Shown here piece after piece: positions 46,856 to 57,514 of a stretch of DNA of 64,000 bases (its first letter is position 1; every line of letters starts with the position of its first letter). The notes beneath the pieces were generated by a model. The model was not told where the DNA came from, made no database searches, and saw nothing but the letters and a program-made list of their open reading frames with translations. Source of the stretch: an uncultured Bacteroidaceae bacterium (GTDB taxonomy: Bacteria; Bacteroidota; Bacteroidia; Bacteroidales; Bacteroidaceae); NCBI GenBank assembly GCA_905235525.1, contig CAJOLW010000020.1, positions 20,772-84,771 on the forward strand, written 5' to 3'. The position numbers were made by a program, and so were the translations under genes.

Positions 46856-48037
46856 TTACTTATAATCATTCACCCATTTCCGCTCCTCCTCAGTAAAATC
46901 TGAAGTATCCTGGTTCCATTGAGGATCGGGCATATACCACCAAAGCGACTTGAAGTAGGCTGCCAGTTTCTGGTCTTTAAATACATATCCCCGATTGGCA
47001 TAAGGAAGATTACGCAGGATGCGAGAGTTGGAAATGCCATCGGTCATGCCATTGGCTGGAATCAACATGCCATCATCCGTATCTTCCATCTTTTCGTAGG
47101 GCAGCAATATCATGGCCTTACGATCATAAAAGCGTCCCAATTTGAAATCCTCACGAGAGAAAAGAGCCCCTTCTGCCGAATCGATGTGGATGTCATCCGT
47201 GGGACGGAAATTCTTAGCGTGCCATTCATAGGTGCCATTGCGCAAAGAGAATTCATAATACTCCACATCATATCCGCTTTGAACGACATGCATCTTACCT
47301 GTCCCTTCTGCCAAACGCCATTGAGCAGCACTCCACATCGGATCTTTCACTATACAGAACTGCTTGGCTGTCTTCTCCGCCTTGATGCGAAGTGTGAAAT
47401 CATCTATCTGATGGTTTGCCCAACGCATGGCTGGCAACAACCAATAGGGAATGCCGAAATGGTTATAGATTCCCCCTGACATCATATATCGGTAAGTGTG
47501 ATGAACCACATTCTTACCCTCCTTAAAATTGGCTTTGAAGCAATAAGCATAGGAATAATCAATGTTTTCTTTCGTCTGCTTATTGATGATGCCTGATATT
47601 GCCTCATCGGAATCCTCCAGGTCACGCCACTGATTGAGGTCAAGTGGCACGAAATCAGTTGGTTCATCTTCTGAACTATGATGCACCACATAGTTGCGAA
47701 TAGGGAGTTTCGCCCCATTCATCTCAACGGTAAAATCGTAAATGTAAGGGTGCTTACCCGTCCTATCCAGCATATCTCCCGTATTGTATGGCGCAGAAGC
47801 CTCAAAACCCACATCCACCACTTTCGCTGCTCCACGATTGGTGAATTCATAAAGCACGTCCACGGTTGCGTATCCATCATCCTGGATACTGATGGTCAGC
47901 ACCTCCTTGGTCACTGCTACATCTGTTTCCTGCAAGGGAACAATCTGGTTGCCATTCACATAAAACACACCATCGTTGGCACTTGCCAACATGGCAACAA
48001 GCCACAAAAATGAGGCGGTCAAAAATCGTCTATTCAT
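46856..48037 (-). CDS. Secreted DUF4424-like protein with C-terminal YARHG domain
   Basis: 393 residues, signal peptide (FLTASFLWLVAMLASA). The main part (about 22-290) resembles DUF4424-type beta-sandwich proteins: DGVFYVNGNQIVPLQETDVA, VDVLYEFTNRGAAKVVDVGF and HHTYRYMMSGGIY. The last 50 residues are a YARHG domain: YANRGYVFKDQKLAAYFKSL, WWYMPDP. YARHG domains are extracellular and their ligand is not well established. Its own TATCTTTG -7 box is on the minus strand at 48060-48067. It is divergent from the M6 protease gene. Confidence 0.78.
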   Translation of the reverse strand: MNRRFLTASFLWLVAMLASANDGVFYVNGNQIVPLQETDVAVTKEVLTISIQDDGYATVDVLYEFTNRGAAKVVDVGFEASAPYNTGDMLDRTGKHPYIYDFTVEMNGAKLPIRNYVVHHSSEDEPTDFVPLDLNQWRDLEDSDEAISGIINKQTKENIDYSYAYCFKANFKEGKNVVHHTYRYMMSGGIYNHFGIPYWLLPAMRWANHQIDDFTLRIKAEKTAKQFCIVKDPMWSAAQWRLAEGTGKMHVVQSGYDVEYYEFSLRNGTYEWHAKNFRPTDDIHIDSAEGALFSREDFKLGRFYDRKAMILLPYEKMEDTDDGMLIPANGMTDGISNSRILRNLPYANRGYVFKDQKLAAYFKSLWWYMPDPQWNQDTSDFTEEERKWVNDYK

Positions 48038-48059
48038 TTCAAATTCAGTATTGGTGATG

Positions 48060-48067
48060 CAAAGATA
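48060..48067 (-). promoter_or_regulatory. -7 box for the YARHG gene
   Basis: The minus strand reads TATCTTTG, 23 bp from the start codon. Confidence 0.55.
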
Positions 48068-48150
48068 GGAAAGAATGAGAAAACAAACACAAAGAATGGA
48101 GATTTTTTAAAAAGAGAGAAGTTTTTTCATCGCTAAAACAATAATTCCTC

Positions 48151-48178
48151 ATTCTTAATTTCTAATTTCTAATTTAAA
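48151..48178. repeat. 4 x 7-bp array (ATTTCTA) in front of M6 protease promoter
   Basis: Units ATTCTTA, ATTTCTA, ATTTCTA, ATTTAAA end 5 bp before the -7 box at 48183 and so occupy the -33 region. Confidence 0.85.
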
Positions 48179-48182
48179 TTAC

Positions 48183-48190
48183 TACCTTTG
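48183..48190 (+). promoter_or_regulatory. -7 box of M6 protease, very close to start codon
   Basis: TACCTTTG ends 9 bp before the ATG at 48200, which implies a leader of only about 5 nt. Confidence 0.6.
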
Positions 48191-48199
48191 TGCAGTTTT

Positions 48200-49930
48200 A
48201 TGATACAACGCATTACACTTTCATTAGCATTGCTTCTTGCCACATGCATGGTATGGGGCATTCCTGCCAACATGCAGCCCTTCACTGTAACAAACAGCGA
48301 CGGTACCACGTTGACCATCACGTTGTTCGGTGATGAATGTTGCCATTTCTACGCCACGTTGGATGGCACACCTGTGATGGAGGAAGCGAACGGTGACTGG
48401 CGATTGGCACCCGAACTGACAGACTCCATCAGTAAGGTATGGAGCGAGAATAGCACACGCTTTAACCTGCATCGCCAACAGCGGGCTGCCGAAAATAAGA
48501 CCCGGAGGGCATTCGGTCGCCCTTCTTCCTATGTGGGGAAGAAGAAGGGCATTGTCATCTTGGTGGAGTTTCCACAACTACGGATGAAAACCACCAACAC
48601 GCGTAACGAGTTCGACAAACTGTTCAACCAAGTGGGATACAATCAAAACAACAATACGGGCTCTGTTCACGACTACTTCTACGACCAGTCTTATGGACAG
48701 TTCGACCTGACGTTTGACGTGTTTGGTCCCATCCAAGTCAGTAAGGAATACAGTTATTATGGAGAGAACGATTCAAATGGCAGCGACCGATATGTGGGGG
48801 AGTTGGCTTCAGAAGCATGCAGGTTGGCGAACGAACTGTATAGCATCAATTGGGCTGATTACGATTGGGATGGAGACAAGGAGGTTGACCAAGTCCATAT
48901 TATCTATGCTGGTCACGGAGAACATGTCGGAGCCGGTTCAAGCACTATCTGGCCACACGAAGCATCACTCACCGTATTAAGGAAATTCAATGATGGTGAA
49001 GGTGCCATCAGATTGAACGGCTACACCATCGACACCTACGCCATGAGTTGCGAGTTAAGGGGGAAAAGCAGCAACATCATGGATGGTATCGGAACGGCAT
49101 GTCACGAATTCAGCCATTGTTTAGGGTTGCCCGATTTCTACGACACAGAATACAATGGGGGGGTCCACATGCAGTGCTGGGACATCATGGCATCAGGCAG
49201 TGGCAACGGTGTAACGGGTTGTAGTGAAAGCCCTGCTGGATTCACTGCCTACGAACGATGGTTTGCCGGATGGCTTGACCTGATAGAACTGAACGAACCC
49301 ACAACCATCACCGACATGCCCTGCCTCCACGACGAACCAGTAGCATACATCATCTACAACGACGGCAACCGCAATGAATTTTTCATCCTTGAAAATCGAC
49401 AGAGCAAAGGGTGGTACCAATATCTCAAATACTATACAGGCGCACACGGACTGCTCGTCACCCATGTGGACTACCAGCAAAACGCATGGACTCTCAACAG
49501 GGTCAACACAAATAAGAATCATCAGCGCATGAGCATCATACCTGCGGGGAAGGAATACGGCACCAGCACAGGAACAACATACAACATCACTGCCAATCAA
49601 TACAAATCTCACCTCTTTCCAGGCAGCAAAAATGTGACCCAACTCGTCAACGGCTCACATGATTCCTACGGCGGACGTCTTTTTAACAGAAACACCGACA
49701 GAACAACAAACATGAATAAGCCCATCACTGACATTCAAGAAAACGATGGACTCATTTCCTTTAAGTTCATGGGCGGTGCTGACGCCATGGCCATCGACGA
49801 GATTGCCAGCAATCCAACTTCCGCTGCCACCTACTATACGCTCAACGGCATCCAAGTGGCAAAGCCCACACAACCGGGCATCTACATGGTGAAGACAGGA
49901 GAGACGACCCGGAAGGTGGTGATTCAATAA
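48200..49930 (+). CDS. M6 family metalloprotease, secreted, with sorting tail
   Basis: 576 residues from the ATG at 48200 (MIQRITLSLALLLATCMVWG, signal peptide). An alternative upstream start at 48188 (TTG) lies in the -7 box. The catalytic zinc motif is CHEFSHCLGLPDFYD (about residue 303), the HExxHxxGxxD pattern of M6 immune-inhibitor-A-like peptidases. Upstream are VHIIYAGHGEHVG and SIYDQSYGQF-like DYFYDQSYGQFDLTFDVFGP, typical of the family. A C-terminal beta domain ends with YYTLNGIQVAKPTQPGIYMV then RKVVIQ, the shared tail. Probably a surface or secreted protease. The start is nearly leaderless. Confidence 0.9.
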   Translation: MIQRITLSLALLLATCMVWGIPANMQPFTVTNSDGTTLTITLFGDECCHFYATLDGTPVMEEANGDWRLAPELTDSISKVWSENSTRFNLHRQQRAAENKTRRAFGRPSSYVGKKKGIVILVEFPQLRMKTTNTRNEFDKLFNQVGYNQNNNTGSVHDYFYDQSYGQFDLTFDVFGPIQVSKEYSYYGENDSNGSDRYVGELASEACRLANELYSINWADYDWDGDKEVDQVHIIYAGHGEHVGAGSSTIWPHEASLTVLRKFNDGEGAIRLNGYTIDTYAMSCELRGKSSNIMDGIGTACHEFSHCLGLPDFYDTEYNGGVHMQCWDIMASGSGNGVTGCSESPAGFTAYERWFAGWLDLIELNEPTTITDMPCLHDEPVAYIIYNDGNRNEFFILENRQSKGWYQYLKYYTGAHGLLVTHVDYQQNAWTLNRVNTNKNHQRMSIIPAGKEYGTSTGTTYNITANQYKSHLFPGSKNVTQLVNGSHDSYGGRLFNRNTDRTTNMNKPITDIQENDGLISFKFMGGADAMAIDEIASNPTSAATYYTLNGIQVAKPTQPGIYMVKTGETTRKVVIQ

Positions 49931-49943
49931 CATTTTCTATAGT

Positions 49944-49981
49944 GTACCCCTCGGCTACGGCACATCGTACCCGAGGGGTAC
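49944..49981. terminator. Bidirectional terminator, M6 protease / carbonic anhydrase
   Basis: GTACCCCTCGG/CCGAGGGGTAC with a 16-nt loop, followed by GTTCTTTTTAG on the plus strand. It lies between convergent genes. Confidence 0.8.
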
Positions 49982-49988
49982 GTTCTTT

Positions 49989-50534
49989 TTAGTTCATTTC
50001 CTGTACGGGTTGTGGTGTACTATCCCGAAACCAATCGGCATACATGATGTAATGCTGGGCAATGCCTATGTTGAGTTCCTTTGCCTGCTCAGGATCCACC
50101 TTCTTGATGAACTTTGCTGGCACACCACCCCACAGTTCGCCATCACCCACCTGTGTGCCCTTCAGCACCAAAGCCCCGGCAGCGACAATCGCACCTTCAC
50201 CTATCACGGCGTCGTCGAGCACCGTCGCCCCCATACCGATGAGCGCACCACTCTTCACCGTGCAGCCATGCAGCGTCACGTTATGCCCGATGGTCACATC
50301 GTCGCCAATCTCAATGGCAGCCTTTTTATATAATGTATGCAGGCACGACCCATCCTGTATGTTCACACGGTTGCCTATCTTGATGTAGTTTACGTCTCCT
50401 CGCACGATCGCATTGAACCACACCGTACACTGGTCACCCATTTGTACATCGCCCACAATTGTAGCGTTTTCACTGAAATAGCAGTCTTTGCCCCACTTAG
50501 GAGTCAAACCGCATACTGTCTTGACTAAAGCCAT
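49989..50534 (-). CDS. Gamma-class carbonic anhydrase-like hexapeptide protein
   Basis: 181 residues. Left-handed beta-helix repeats throughout: [60 protein letters not shown]. The zinc-ligand histidines appear as H in SCLHTL and the pair in GHNVTLHG. Length and pattern match the YrdA/PaaY/gamma-CA group, of which some members have carbonic anhydrase activity. No signal peptide. It stands alone, convergent with the M6 gene and divergent from the ATP synthase operon. Confidence 0.88.
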   Translation of the reverse strand: MALVKTVCGLTPKWGKDCYFSENATIVGDVQMGDQCTVWFNAIVRGDVNYIKIGNRVNIQDGSCLHTLYKKAAIEIGDDVTIGHNVTLHGCTVKSGALIGMGATVLDDAVIGEGAIVAAGALVLKGTQVGDGELWGGVPAKFIKKVDPEQAKELNIGIAQHYIMYADWFRDSTPQPVQEMN

Positions 50535-50671
50535 TTTATTTACGATTTAGCATTTATGCTGTAAAGGTAGGAAGAATTTGCGAAAGTTTTCATATTTCAG
50601 CAACTTTTTTAGGGTTGGATAGTGTTGTTTCGATATTTTTTTGCAATTTTGCATCATCAACTTATTGTACA

Positions 50672-52187
<1,516 letters not shown>

Positions 52188-52189
<2 letters not shown>

Positions 52190-52428
52190 GCATTTACAAA
52201 TCATCACACCAACAGGAACGACCTACGATGGGGATGTGGAACGCTTTCAGTTTCCATCGACGACTGGACTCATGGAGTTCTTGCCGGGTCATGCAGATTG
52301 CAGAACTGAAGGAGGGGAGCATCCACACGGAAAGTGAAGAAATCAATTGTGGCAATGGTGTGGTGAGAATAGAGAACGACGAAATAACAGTGGTATGTGA
52401 GCCAGTCCGTATGCTGAGCGAATCATAA
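52188..52428 (+). pseudogene. atpC: ATP synthase F1 epsilon subunit, frameshifted
   Basis: Starts MHLQIITPTGTTYDGDVERF and runs to LMEFLPGHA (about 52293). The continuation IAELKEGSIHTESEEINCGN lies in another frame, ending VVCEPVRMLSES at 52428. Between GHA and IAEL only a single G remains where homologues have PL, so five bases are missing (or two). The product would be about 80 residues, the short epsilon form of Bacteroidales that lacks the C-terminal helices. Epsilon links rotation of the stalk to F1. It begins 5 bp after the atpD stop. Confidence 0.8.
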
Positions 52429-52432
52429 AGAC

Positions 52433-53434
52433 ATGATGAAGAAACTCCTTATATATATAATATGTGTGTTCGGATTCGCTGCACCGATGAGAGCGGAAGA
52501 AGAGTTGGACGTGTCCAAACTCATCTTCGAGCACTTGGGTGACAGTTATGAATGGCACATTGTGGAAGGGGCTGTGATTCCCCTACCCTGCATCCTCATT
52601 GGAGAACAGGGTGTGGATGTATTCATGTCGAACAAACTGGAGCATGGTGCCACCTATCAAGGCTATCACATCGCCGAGGAGGGGGACTATGAGGGGAAGA
52701 TTGTCAATGCGGCAGGTGAACGTCCCTTCGACATCAGCATCACAAAGAACGTGTTGGAACTGTTCATCGTATGTACCCTGCTCTGCTCAGTGGTGTTAGG
52801 TTTGGCACGATGGTACAGGAAGAATGGGAGCAAGAAAGCACCAGGTGGCTTTGTGGGCATGATGGAAGCAGTCATCGACTTCATCGACAAGGACGTGGCG
52901 AAAGAAAGTATTGGGCATGGCTATGAGCGGTTCTCGCCCTATCTGATGACCGTGTTCCTCTTCATCCTGACGAGCAACCTCTTGGGACTCCTCCCTGTAT
53001 TCCCCGGGGGAGCGAACCTGACAGGCAACATTGCTGTAACGTTGACCTGTGCAGTTTCCGCCTTTATCGCCATCAACTTCTTTGCGCCCAAAGGTTACTA
53101 CAAGAGCATCTTCTGGCCAGACGTGCCTATTTTCCTCAAGGCACCACTGCCCATCATGCCGACCATCGAGTTCATCGGTGTGTTCACCAAACCCTTCTCA
53201 CTCACTGTCCGTCTCTTTGCCAACATCATGGCAGGACACATCATCATTCTCGCCTTGACCAGCGTGGTCTTTGTCACCGCAAAGATGGGTACCGCCATGT
53301 GTGCCTCGATGACCGCAGTCAGTGTTCTTTTCTGCATATTCATGAACTGCCTCGAACTGCTCGTGGCATTCATCCAAGCATACGTGTTCACCATTCTGAC
53401 CGCCAACTTCATCGGATTGGCACACGATGAATAA
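52433..53434 (+). CDS. atpB: ATP synthase Fo subunit a
   Basis: 333 residues. The start is ATG 52433 or the adjacent ATG 52436 (MKKLLIYIICVFGFAAPMRA looks like a signal peptide). A periplasmic segment follows, then five to six membrane helices. PLPIMPTIEFIGVFTKPFSL and TVRLFANIMAGHIIILAL contain the essential Arg of subunit a in LTVRLFANM-like context. Longer than E. coli subunit a because of the N-terminal extension usual for Bacteroidales. Forms the proton path with subunit c. Confidence 0.92.
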   Translation: MMKKLLIYIICVFGFAAPMRAEEELDVSKLIFEHLGDSYEWHIVEGAVIPLPCILIGEQGVDVFMSNKLEHGATYQGYHIAEEGDYEGKIVNAAGERPFDISITKNVLELFIVCTLLCSVVLGLARWYRKNGSKKAPGGFVGMMEAVIDFIDKDVAKESIGHGYERFSPYLMTVFLFILTSNLLGLLPVFPGGANLTGNIAVTLTCAVSAFIAINFFAPKGYYKSIFWPDVPIFLKAPLPIMPTIEFIGVFTKPFSLTVRLFANIMAGHIIILALTSVVFVTAKMGTAMCASMTAVSVLFCIFMNCLELLVAFIQAYVFTILTANFIGLAHDE

Positions 53435-53733
<299 letters not shown>

Positions 53734-53809
53734 ATTCCTATAGAAACTAGTCTGTCTAAAAATACTAGCCATTCTAGGATGCATAGATGATCTATCTAAA
53801 AGAAAAAGA

Positions 53810-54295
53810 ATGAATTTACTCACACCAGACCCGGGACTGCTCTTCTGGATGGTACTCTCTTTCGGCGTGGTGTTCTTCCTGCTGGCGAAGTTTGGCTTCC
53901 CAGTCATTGTGAAGGCCATCAACGAACGGAAGGAGTTCATCGAGATGTCGCTCCTCTCAGCCAAACAAGCCAACGAGAAGTTGGCCACGATTCAGGCTGA
54001 GGGTGAGAAACTGTTGGCTGATGCCAAAGCACAGCAGAAGGACATCATTGCTGGAGCCATGCAGGAGAAGCAGCAAATCGTTCGGGAGGCGCAAGAAGAG
54101 GCGCAAGCCTCAGCCAACCAGATGATAGAGGAAGCGCGGCAAAGCATTCTGGCGGAGAAGGAACGTGCCTTGCAGGACGTGCGAAAGGAAGTGGCAACCC
54201 TCGCTCTCGACATTGCCGAGAAGGTGATTGGCGAACGGATGAAGGACGATGCGGTGCAACAGAAAACCATCGAGCAACTCATCGACCATCTCTAA
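53810..54295 (+). CDS. atpF: ATP synthase Fo subunit b
   Basis: 161 residues. One membrane helix (LLFWMVLSFGVVFFLLAKFG), then a long charged coiled coil (SAKQANEKLATIQAEGEKLL, and so on). This is the peripheral stalk of Fo. 76 bp separate it from atpE. Its stop codon begins a 7-bp array that runs to the start of atpH. Confidence 0.93.
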   Translation: MNLLTPDPGLLFWMVLSFGVVFFLLAKFGFPVIVKAINERKEFIEMSLLSAKQANEKLATIQAEGEKLLADAKAQQKDIIAGAMQEKQQIVREAQEEAQASANQMIEEARQSILAEKERALQDVRKEVATLALDIAEKVIGERMKDDAVQQKTIEQLIDHL

Positions 54296-54327
54296 ACCCT
54301 CAACTCCAAGCCCTAAACTCTCAACTC
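54293..54327 (+). repeat. 5 x 7-bp array between atpF and atpH
   Basis: TAAACCC, TCAACTC, CAAGCCC, TAAACTC, TCAACTC. It starts at the atpF stop codon. Confidence 0.85.
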
Positions 54328-54329
54328 TC

Positions 54330-54878
54330 ATGATGAACGGAAGCATCGCTAAACGGTATGCCATGGCCTTGTTCGAGGAGGCAAAGGCACAGTTCGTAGA
54401 TCAACAGGTCTATGAGCACTTGGGTATGCTCCATGACAGCATGAAAGCGGAGCCAGACTTGCAGATTGCACTCATCAATCCGCGTGTAACAAAAGAAAAG
54501 AAATACACGCTGCTCGTGCTTGCATCGGGGCTTGATCCTGAAGTCACCACCTTGTACACAAGATTTCTCCGTCTGCTGTTGGACAACCATCGTGAGAATC
54601 AGATTCGCATGATTATCTTCGTCTATCAAGACCTCTATCGCGAACACCATGGCATTGACCATGTAGTGTTCGAGACAGCAGTGAAAGTTGATGACGGCAC
54701 CATCGACCATCTGACTCAACGCATCAAGGCACACCGACATCGAGAAGTGGAGTGCGAACGCAGAGTGAACCCTAAACTCATCGGTGGCTTCCGTCTCCGC
54801 ATCGGTGACCGCCATTACGACTACAGTTACAAACATCAATTGGAACTCATCAGAAAAGAATTATGTCCGATTCCATAA
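54330..54878 (+). CDS. atpH: ATP synthase F1 delta subunit
   Basis: 182 residues, ATG 54330 or 54333 ([20 protein letters not shown] is the standard OSCP/delta start). A frame extending to 54249 overlaps atpF and was rejected. The C terminus has [14 protein letters not shown], the conserved delta signature. It connects F1 with the b stalk. The last 16 bp overlap the start of atpA. Confidence 0.9.
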   Translation: MMNGSIAKRYAMALFEEAKAQFVDQQVYEHLGMLHDSMKAEPDLQIALINPRVTKEKKYTLLVLASGLDPEVTTLYTRFLRLLLDNHRENQIRMIIFVYQDLYREHHGIDHVVFETAVKVDDGTIDHLTQRIKAHRHREVECERRVNPKLIGGFRLRIGDRHYDYSYKHQLELIRKELCPIP

Positions 54879-56448
54879 AAGTAAGTGAGGTGACGGCGAT
54901 GTTGCGCCAGCAACTCGCTGACATCGACAATGAAGAAAATACCCTCGGCAACGAGATTGAGGTAGGCACTGTGCTCACAGTCAGTGACGGTGTGGTACGT
55001 GCATACGGACTACGCAATGCGGAAGCAGGTGAACTCCTCGCATTCGACAATGGCATGGAAGCCATCGTGATGAATCTTGAGGAAGACAATGTGGGAGCCG
55101 TTTTGTTGGGTCCAACCGACAACATTGAGGAAGGTGATACCGTGAAACGAACGGGGCGCATTGCCTCCATCGCCGTGAGTGAAGGCATGGTGGGACGTGT
55201 GGTCGATACCCTCGGACACCCCATCGACGGTAAGGGAGCCATCACTGGTGAGACTTTCGACATGCCCTTGGAGCGCAAAGCCCCAGGAGTCATCTTCCGG
55301 CAACCCGTCAACGAGCCGTTGCAGACAGGTCTGAAGGCAGTTGATGCCATGATTCCGATTGGCAGAGGTCAGCGTGAACTTATCATCGGTGACCGTCAGA
55401 CGGGTAAGACCGCCATCGCCATCGACACCATCATCAACCAACGTGCCAACTACGAGGCAGGCAAACCCGTCTATTGCATCTACGTTGCCATCGGACAAAA
55501 AGGTTCCACCGTTGCCACCATCGTCAACACCCTTCAGCAGAAGGGAGCAATGGACTACACCATCGTTGTGTCGGCTACCGCCAGTGACCCTGCTGCCATG
55601 CAGTATTACGCTGCCTTCGCAGGGGCAGCCATCGGAGAATACTTCCGCGACACAGGTCGCCATGCACTGGTGGTGTATGATGACCTCTCCAAACAGGCAG
55701 TTGCCTATCGCGAGGTGTCGCTGATTCTGAAACGCCCATCGGGACGTGAAGCCTATCCTGGTGACATCTTCTATCTCCATTCCCGTCTGTTGGAACGCGC
55801 TGCCAAGATCATCAGTCAGCAAGAGGTGGCAGAGCAGATGAACGACCTGCCCGAATGCTTGCGTGGTAAGGTGCGTGGAGGTGGTTCGCTCACGGCACTG
55901 CCTATCATTGAGACGCAAGCAGGTGACGTGTCAGCCTACATCCCCACCAATGTCATCTCTATCACCGACGGACAAATATTCTTGGACACCGACCTCTTCA
56001 ACCAAGGAGTTCGCCCAGCCATCAATGTAGGTATCTCCGTCTCCCGTGTGGGTGGTAACGCTCAGTTGAAAGCCATGAAGAAAGTGGCTGGTACCCTGAA
56101 GATTGACCAAGCACAATACCGTGATTGGAATCCTTCTCAAAGTTCGGCAGCGACATGGATCCTGTCACCGCTTTCACCATTGACAAAGGTCGCAAGAACG
56201 CCCAACTGCTCATCCAGAAACAATATCAGCCCATACCCGTAGAAGAGCAGATTGCCATTCTCTACTGCGGCACCCACGGATTATTACGTGACTTCCCCGT
56301 AGAGAAATCACGGGACTTCGAGGCAGCCTTCCTTGACTTGCTTCGCACCACTCATCAGGAGGATGTGCTTACACCCCTCCGGGAAGGTAAGATTGATGAC
56401 AACATCACCGCCATCATCGAACAAACGGCCGCCAACATCAAATTGTAA
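54863..56448 (+). pseudogene. atpA: ATP synthase F1 alpha subunit, one-base frameshift near 3' end
   Basis: The main frame runs from [20 protein letters not shown] through P-loop [14 protein letters not shown] and [20 protein letters not shown] to about 56128. It then departs from the family. The expected continuation [20 protein letters not shown] occurs in another frame to 56448, ending IIEQTAANIKL. Inserting one T (GATTGG to GATTTGG) restores a full alpha subunit of about 528 residues. Alpha is the non-catalytic nucleotide-binding subunit of F1. The missing base in a T-run is typical of a sequencing error, but see the similar breaks in atpD and atpC. Confidence 0.9.
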
Positions 56449-56468
56449 ATCGTCAAATTATAAATTCT
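56441..56468 (+). repeat. 4 x 7-bp array at atpA/atpG junction
   Basis: AATTGTA, AATCGTC, AAATTAT, AAATTCT. It covers the atpA stop codon. Confidence 0.8.
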
Positions 56469-56469
56469 C

Positions 56470-57354
56470 TTGGCTTCTCTCAAAGAAATAAAAAGCCGCA
56501 TCGCGTCAGTCCGCAACACGCAGAAAATCACCAGTGCCATGCGCATGGTGGCAAGTGCGAAACTCCATCATACACAGGGGATGACGGAGGCATTTTTGCA
56601 ATATTACAGCAATCTCCAAAGCATAGTAAAGAGTCTGGGAGACAGTCCCACTCCAAACCTTTTTTCCATAGAGGAAGAGAGATTTGAAGAGATGAAGGGT
56701 GCTGGACACACATTACTCATTCCCATCTCCTCCAACAGCGGCTTGTGCGGTGCATTCAACAACAATATAGGCAAGGCCACCTTCAAACGCATACAAGAGT
56801 TAGAGCAGCAAGGCAAACAGGTATCGCTGCTCCCTATCGGCAAGAAGATTGCCCACGAACTACAAAAGACGGGGAGGAACTTCAACAAAGACTTCGTCCA
56901 ATTACTTGACAAATTAGAGAAGTCCAACACGATTGCGGACATCTCTGCACTTGTAGCACATGCTATCGAGTTGCATCAACACAAAGAAATTGACAGTGTG
57001 GAAATCCTCTATCATCATTTCAAGTCAATGGGCGTCCAAACCATCACCAATTCCTCACTCTTATTGGATATGCCACAAGTGTCCACCCAAAAGAACGAGG
57101 ACTGGTTCACTGAACCTTCGGTTGAAGAACTCCTCACATCTCTCTTCCCCCGCCTGCTCAATGCACAAGTCTATGGCATCCTGCTCGATTCCCTCACCAG
57201 TGAACATGCCGCCCGCATGTTGGCGATGCAGACTGCCGACGACAATGCCAACAATCTGTTGAAGGAACTCACACTCCTCTACAACAAGACCCGTCAGCAA
57301 GCCATCACCAACGAACTCATTGACATCATGGGCGGTCAAGTCGAAAAACATTGA
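56470..57354 (+). CDS. atpG: ATP synthase F1 gamma subunit
   Basis: 294 residues, TTG start at 56470 directly before ASLKEIKSRIASVRNTQKIT, the highly conserved gamma beginning. The C terminus LTLLYNKTRQQAITNELIDI is the matching gamma end. Forms the rotating central shaft of F1. Last gene of the operon; gene order D-C-B-E-F-H-A-G is the one usual in Bacteroidales. Confidence 0.93.
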   Translation: MASLKEIKSRIASVRNTQKITSAMRMVASAKLHHTQGMTEAFLQYYSNLQSIVKSLGDSPTPNLFSIEEERFEEMKGAGHTLLIPISSNSGLCGAFNNNIGKATFKRIQELEQQGKQVSLLPIGKKIAHELQKTGRNFNKDFVQLLDKLEKSNTIADISALVAHAIELHQHKEIDSVEILYHHFKSMGVQTITNSSLLLDMPQVSTQKNEDWFTEPSVEELLTSLFPRLLNAQVYGILLDSLTSEHAARMLAMQTADDNANNLLKELTLLYNKTRQQAITNELIDIMGGQVEKH

Positions 57355-57427
57355 AGATGACGAAAAGAAAGCCTGCAAGTGGCGTGACAGTCTAATGACC
57401 GATTTGGGCTGAAAACACCCTCGTTCG

Positions 57428-57467
57428 ACAAAACCAAAGTAAAAAAGGGTTTTTCCTTTGGTTTTGT
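57428..57467 (+). terminator. Hairpin after atpG overlapping the next promoter
   Basis: Arms ACAAAACCAAAG/CTTTGGTTTTGT with a 16-nt loop. The right arm contains the -33 TTTG of the helicase promoter. Confidence 0.65.
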
Positions 57468-57488
57468 GCTCACTTATCCGTACCTTTG
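57457..57488 (+). promoter_or_regulatory. Promoter of the SNF2 helicase gene
   Basis: TTTG (57457-57460), 20-bp spacer, TACCTTTG (57481-57488). Confidence 0.65.
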
Positions 57489-57514
57489 CACACTTTTTAC
57501 CAACACAACGATTC

